Below are positions 59,784 through 64,000 of a stretch of DNA of 64,000 bases, piece by piece. Source of the DNA: Phoronis australis (lineage: Eukaryota; Phoronida; Phoronidae). Under the pieces are notes generated by a model. It saw only the letters and a program-made list of their open reading frames with translations. It was not told the DNA's origin and ran no database searches. The position numbers were made by a program, and so were the translations under genes. Each line of letters opens with the position of its first letter. The first letter of the stretch is position 1. The stretch is taken from contig NMRA01000091.1 in NCBI GenBank assembly GCA_002633005.1, positions 182,204 to 246,203 of the forward strand. Direction: 5' to 3'.

Positions 59784-62012
59784 GTGAGTGGCGCGTTCAT
59801 GTAATTTTTTTTCGAGTACGGATCGTGTATTAGTTATGGGATAAGTACTTCTTGGATCCTTATAACATCCTCTAACCATGTAATAAGGGTTAACAACGTG
59901 TGAGATCAGGACCTTAAGCTACTATTGCAGTCTAATTGTTCACGGCTTCTAGATATTTGTTGCTTAATCACGAACTGGAATTAGACGTATCACTTGAAGA
60001 TATTAATGATTTCTGACACAACTGATGATTGTCGTGGTTAATTATGTAGATACGGTTATTTCTCCTGATATCTTTGACACATGTTCTCAGGTCGTCTCTT
60101 CAGTTTGCATTGACACCCTCATGTCATATCAATTTCCGCGATATAATGTATCTCAAGTTCACCATTGTCCACTGCCATTATATTATGTGGCTGGACTTAG
60201 AAATAGGCGAACTATTGCTGGTAATCAAAAGAACGGTGCATGCTATTTTAGTTCTTATTTAATAGGATACTACGGTAAGCCTTGTTTTGATGATTTCCAT
60301 CAATCCTCGTTCTGTCACCTGTTAATGCATCCTTGTGTCAATCTTTCAAGTTTAACGCAGCAATCAATTAAAAGCTCTACATATTCCCCGTCATATTGGT
60401 CATTGTGGTCCTTTTTGGTGGTCTATTCCCACATTTGCCATGTAATTTGCTAAAAGCGTAGGTCACGCATGCTCGTTTAGCAGACTTTGAAAGGAGTTTC
60501 AACATTTTCCTCCAATCTTTTGAGGGTTTTCTAGGGTTCCAGAGGATTACCTTGTTATAGAAAACTGGATGGGAACGTCCTTTTTAGTATCTGTTAACAG
60601 GCCAAAACCAGGTTTGGTATCCTTTTAAGCAACTTGGCAGCTGAGTGTTATCGTGAGCGTCTAGGTTAGTGACTGCCTGAAGTGAAGCCCTAAGATACAT
60701 CGCATCTCATGAAGTGTTTGCTTTATGGAGTACTTATTCAAATGGATCACATAGGCTTCTTGTTTGGGATTAAGATGATGTTCCGTATGTGTTTCGGCGA
60801 TTTCCAACGTTATAAAATATCATTCATCAGATAATAGATAGTGATATTGTTAAATACATAGATAGATTGTGATATTGTTAAATACATACTTACGCTTTGA
60901 AGAGAAGATAGGATTTTCCAGAGAAATGTTGAATACTCAAGTTTGACGAGCTTGAACCCAGCTATATTGTACTGTGGGTTTCTGGTTCACATGTGTGTGA
61001 ATTGACAAACACAGGCAATTAGGCTACGTTGTGAGCTTTGTTTCAGGTACAAGAATTACTGTGATCTGCATTCGCAAATATGTGTGAAAATTACAATTTT
61101 TGTTAGCGTGCGTGGTTCCTCGGCCACATGTGCGACTGTATGCTCCATTTTTATCGATATAACCGTGTCCGCGTGTGGACTACGTGGGGCTCGACCCGTT
61201 TTCCGCTTGGACGCCAGATCTCACGAAGACAAAGCAGAAAACATGTCGCCAAATCTGACATTTTACGAGTCCGCACACAGACTGAAGGGGTCCGTTATGT
61301 TGGTGTTCAAAATTTAAAGTCTAAACCCATGAAATATTAAAATGTCATATATAATCTTGTAATTGTGTCGTCAATTAATACGCAAGTGATGTTTTGTGTT
61401 TCAGTATAAGTGTGCATATTAGAACCGGTTTATGTGGCACAAAAGAATTCGATGAACTTAAATTCAAAACATGATTTGAAGTCAATAAATTAGCCCATTG
61501 AGATACATTGTGAAAGCGGTTAAGATATTTTAAGTGATAACATATTTTTGTGTTGTTGCTATGGATTAAAAACTGTAGCTCCTCATTTGCCAGTTAATAC
61601 AATTCTTGTTTCACTTGCTCTCCCAATAAATAAATGGACTTGAGTGCGGAATCCGTAGGAAACCCATCAGTTGGTGATTGTCGAGTGAATGCCGTTGCTT
61701 TCAACAATCGTATGTTCTTTCCTCAGTAACATTTCTGTGATAAAACGTAATCATGCTTATGGTTGTAACATAACATAAAACGTGAATGAGAACCAACGAA
61801 CACAGCATTTGTATGTGTTAAAGGGAGACAAGAGACTGCTACAGACGATGTCGTTCATGTATCTACAGGGCTACATTGGTCTATATACCCGTTGCCCCGG
61901 CATGGAGACAACATGACCTGAAATGTTTCTCGTTCAGATGGTCATACATTGAACATTTCTGTAGCGAATTGGGGAGTTAAAAATAAAGTGGTTCCCATTC
62001 TTTTGCTGATTT
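59784..62012. other. Upstream region of the receptor gene
   Basis: Must contain or lie within the 5' UTR intron of the receptor. No exon was pinned down. The 142-codon frame at 60025-60453 has no recognisable domain and is near chance length. A ~26-bp tandem duplication (GTGATATTGTTAAATACATA) lies at 60836-60887. Confidence 0.5.
60836..60887 (+). repeat. ~26-bp tandem duplication
   Basis: Two copies of GTGATATTGTTAAATACATA with AGATA.. spacers, adjacent. Confidence 0.85.
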
Positions 62013-62031
62013 ATTTCTTCTCTATTTTCAG
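62013..62031 (+). other. 3' splice site of a 5' UTR intron
   Basis: A pyrimidine-rich tract TTTCTTCTCTATTTTCAG ends at 62031, with a branch-point-like TGCTGAT just before it. The frame of the receptor is closed upstream at TAA 62044-62046, so the exon starting at 62032 begins with 48 bases of 5' UTR. The promoter and at least one non-coding exon therefore lie further upstream. Confidence 0.7.
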
Positions 62032-62071
62032 GTTGTTAGTCAATAATCGAACTGCCCTGGTGATACCGCCG

Positions 62072-62083
62072 ATGCCGCAATGA
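62072..62083 (+). promoter_or_regulatory. Three-codon upstream ORF overlapping the receptor start
   Basis: ATGCCGCAATGA is a complete minimal upstream ORF. Its stop overlaps the receptor's start in the arrangement ATGA. Its start context is weak (C at -3, C at +4), while the main ATG has G at -3, so most ribosomes should scan past. Those that translate it could re-initiate at the overlapping ATG. This suggests modest translational control. Confidence 0.6.
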
Positions 62084-63594
62084 GTGGTGTGTTTGAAAGA
62101 ACGACTGGGAAGACTCCTGGTGGTGGAAACAAGAGTCCAGTTTACCAGGCAGAGGTTGGCACGATGGAACATTTCAATGTGCAATCGTTTGGATATGACG
62201 ATTTCAGTTTCAACTGTACCGCCTTTTTCTGTCTCAACATTTCGGAGGGTGGAGTGAATAACACAAACCAAACCGTCCTAAAAAATGAGACCACAGAATT
62301 TCAACTGAAGCCATATAGCCAAGAGCATCTTATTGTTGCATCGACGTTACTCGGGCTGCTCATTATCTCTACGATCATAGGCAACATTCTGGTTATCGCT
62401 GCAATAATAATTGAGAAAAACTTAAAGGGCGTGGCCAACTACCTTATCATGAGTTTGGCGTTCACTGATTGTGCCGTATCAATATTTGTCATGCCCCTAG
62501 CGGTTATAAACGAAGTTAGCCAGGTGTGGTTTTTGGGAAAAGCAGTTTGCGAATTGTTTATATCAATGGACGTGTTACTGTGCACAGCTAGTATACTTCA
62601 TCTAGTTGTTATCGCCTTAGACAGGTATCTGGCGGTCACTCGTGTAGACTATATGAGAAATCGAACGGCAAAGCGTATCAAAATCATGATATTAATAGTG
62701 TGGGTCATATCTGTGTTTATATCCATTCCGCCCCTGTTTGGTTGGAAGGACCCTGAGAACAACGCAGATATTACCGGCCTCTGTATCATATCTCAAGACA
62801 AGATCTACACAGTGTACTCCACCGGCTGCGCCTTCTATCTCCCGTTTGCTCTGATCATGGTTATCTACTATAAAATTTGGCGCGCTGCCAGGTCGCGAAT
62901 ACGCAAAAAGGTTTTCAAGCCAAAGAATGGAAGCGTCATTAGGGATGACGACAATTCCCTCGTTACTGACTTGGCGACGGATGGCGCAACAGTGTCGACC
63001 TACCTTCCAGGGCCCAGCGTGGCATTGCTGAAGCAAAATGGCGGAAGTGCCATTAAAAATATAGAAGACAATCCGTTGCATAATAATAAAGAAAACCAGG
63101 ATCATTTATCTGAAAAAGATTCCTCTCCTAGCGGATCTATAAGCCAGGACAGTAATGGCAATGTTCCATCGCCGCTATCGCCTCTTTCTCAAACGTCTTC
63201 AACCCCTTTGGCACCAGCGGTGCCTGCGTCTCCGTCGAAATCCAGACCTAGCGTGGACTTTTCAAACTCGCTTAAGTCTGTCAAACTCTTCATTAAGAAA
63301 TCCCCAAAGGAGAAACATAGAGACAAACTAGAGCAAAAACGGGAACGTAAAGCGGCGCGAACGCTAGCTATCATCACAGGTTGCTTTTGTGTGTGTTGGT
63401 TCCCTTTCTTCGTCCTGGCTTTGATCTCGCCGTTTTGTGGTGAAAACTGTCATGTCCCTGACGCCGCCAGGTCGATTATAAACTGGTTAGGTTATGCAAA
63501 TAGCCTGCTTAACCCCGTTATATATACAATATTCAGTCCAGACTTTAGAAATGCCTTCAGAAAGATACTGCTGGGCAAATTCAGCCGACGGTAA
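62080..63594 (+). CDS. 5-HT1-like serotonin receptor (class A GPCR)
   Basis: 504 residues, single coding exon. The N-terminus has five N-glycosylation sequons (Asn45, 53, 60, 63, 69) and no signal peptide. Seven membrane segments start near residue 83. Key residues: Asn102 (1.50), Asp130 (2.50), Cys157/Cys235 disulphide, Asp164 (3.32, amine-binding), DRY 181-183, Trp208 (4.50), Ser247-Thr248 (5.42/5.43), Pro255, CWFPFF 439-444, Asn468 (7.39, as in 5-HT1A), Tyr472 and NPVIY 478-482. Loop 3 (about 275-423) is long and Ser/Pro-rich, flanked by basic clusters, as in Gi/o-coupled receptors; Gi/o coupling to lower cAMP is inferred. INWLGYANSLLNPVIY closely resembles 5-HT1A. Odd points: DRYLAVT replaces the usual DRYWAIT, and the short tail (..LLGKFSRR) lacks palmitoylatable cysteines. 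Start at 62080 is the first in-frame ATG; Met29 is an alternative. Confidence 0.95.
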   Translation: MSGVFERTTGKTPGGGNKSPVYQAEVGTMEHFNVQSFGYDDFSFNCTAFFCLNISEGGVNNTNQTVLKNETTEFQLKPYSQEHLIVASTLLGLLIISTIIGNILVIAAIIIEKNLKGVANYLIMSLAFTDCAVSIFVMPLAVINEVSQVWFLGKAVCELFISMDVLLCTASILHLVVIALDRYLAVTRVDYMRNRTAKRIKIMILIVWVISVFISIPPLFGWKDPENNADITGLCIISQDKIYTVYSTGCAFYLPFALIMVIYYKIWRAARSRIRKKVFKPKNGSVIRDDDNSLVTDLATDGATVSTYLPGPSVALLKQNGGSAIKNIEDNPLHNNKENQDHLSEKDSSPSGSISQDSNGNVPSPLSPLSQTSSTPLAPAVPASPSKSRPSVDFSNSLKSVKLFIKKSPKEKHRDKLEQKRERKAARTLAIITGCFCVCWFPFFVLALISPFCGENCHVPDAARSIINWLGYANSLLNPVIYTIFSPDFRNAFRKILLGKFSRR

Positions 63595-64000
63595 CAACGT
63601 TTTCCGCGGAATTTTATTACCGTATGTTGTTCAGTGCTCTCACAAGATTGTCGGGTCCTGAACTTAACTTGTTTATTTGTTGAAATGTAGTGCCGCGTTT
63701 CAATCCCACTTTAACTTGTCTTTCGTGGCAACTGGAAAACGCGACTTTTGTAATCACTTGTAGTTCAACGTTCATTTTTTGAAAGAAAATAGTCATTTGT
63801 TTTACCGAGGTGTTGGTTCAGTGGCTTGCTAGTTTGCAATGAAAACCGAGAAACGTGGATCGAAATTGCCTAAGCTATTTAGGCAAGTAGCCCGCTGGAG
63901 TGAGAGGCCCGGCACTAACATGTCTGTATTGCCGATCGGCGAATTGCAATTGCATCAGTGTTAAGTATACTATTCCGTAAAACAATTCCTTGTGTACAAG
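63595..64000 (+). other. Probable 3' UTR of the receptor
   Basis: Sequence after the TAA shows no AATAAA up to the window edge. The polyadenylation site either uses a variant signal or lies beyond 64000. Confidence 0.5.

Noticed and set aside
60025-60453. 142-codon plus-strand open frame
   Set aside because: No recognisable domain, no splice or promoter context, composition rich in Cys/Ser/Tyr; length is compatible with chance in 64 kb of AT-rich DNA.
62692-63105. 137-codon minus-strand frame and other frames within the receptor
   Set aside because: Shadows of the receptor coding sequence on the opposite strand.

Overview
The window is eukaryotic nuclear DNA from a metazoan with a repeat-rich, AT-leaning, gene-poor genome. 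The only gene recognisable with certainty is a class A biogenic-amine GPCR of the 5-HT1 type, with its coding sequence in one exon. That, plus the many short degenerate DNA transposons, fits a marine invertebrate, most likely a non-vertebrate deuterostome (hemichordate, cephalochordate or echinoderm). The species assignment is inference. There is no sign of prokaryotic operons, rRNA or CRISPR. Assembly gaps lie at 1500-2449 and 37366-37499, with a single N at 33805.

Layout. 0-25 kb is non-coding sequence with a 31-bp tandem repeat (126-316), a 253-bp foldback (3005-3257), a foldback built from ~21-bp units (15203-15617) and copies of several dispersed repeat families. 25.8-38 kb carries the most promoter-like and first-exon-like signals: an ETS/CRE element plus ATG exon at 25832, an ETS plus ATGGCG exon at 32773, and an ETS/CRE plus E2F promoter facing left at 37.65 kb. 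The same stretch holds a hAT-like MITE, a Penelope-type motif and a fragment of a transposase-like protein. 40-46 kb is a mosaic of repeats. Its centrepiece is a 983-bp element (43181-44163) with ~80-bp terminal inverted repeats and perfect 9-bp target duplications, inserted into an older MITE whose copy without this insertion lies at 52.9 kb. Inside it, on the minus strand, is what looks like a captured promoter plus first coding exon. A tRNA-derived SINE head sits at 46.4 kb. 46.5-62 kb is again mostly intergenic, with a hairpin insertion flanked by 15-bp repeats (53138-53303), a compact hAT-like MITE (58938-59082) and a candidate first exon at 59757.

62.0-63.6 kb is the serotonin-receptor-like gene. 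It has a strong 3' splice site 48 bp before the ATG, so the promoter and at least one 5' UTR exon lie upstream, and a three-codon upstream ORF overlaps the start codon. The single-exon coding sequence ends in TAA, with about 400 bases of 3' sequence before the window ends.

All calls are by eye. Candidate small exons rest on start-codon, promoter and splice-site context only, and motifs of this kind also occur by chance in 64 kb; they carry low confidence. Most open frames of 60-140 codons are at the length expected by chance and were not annotated.
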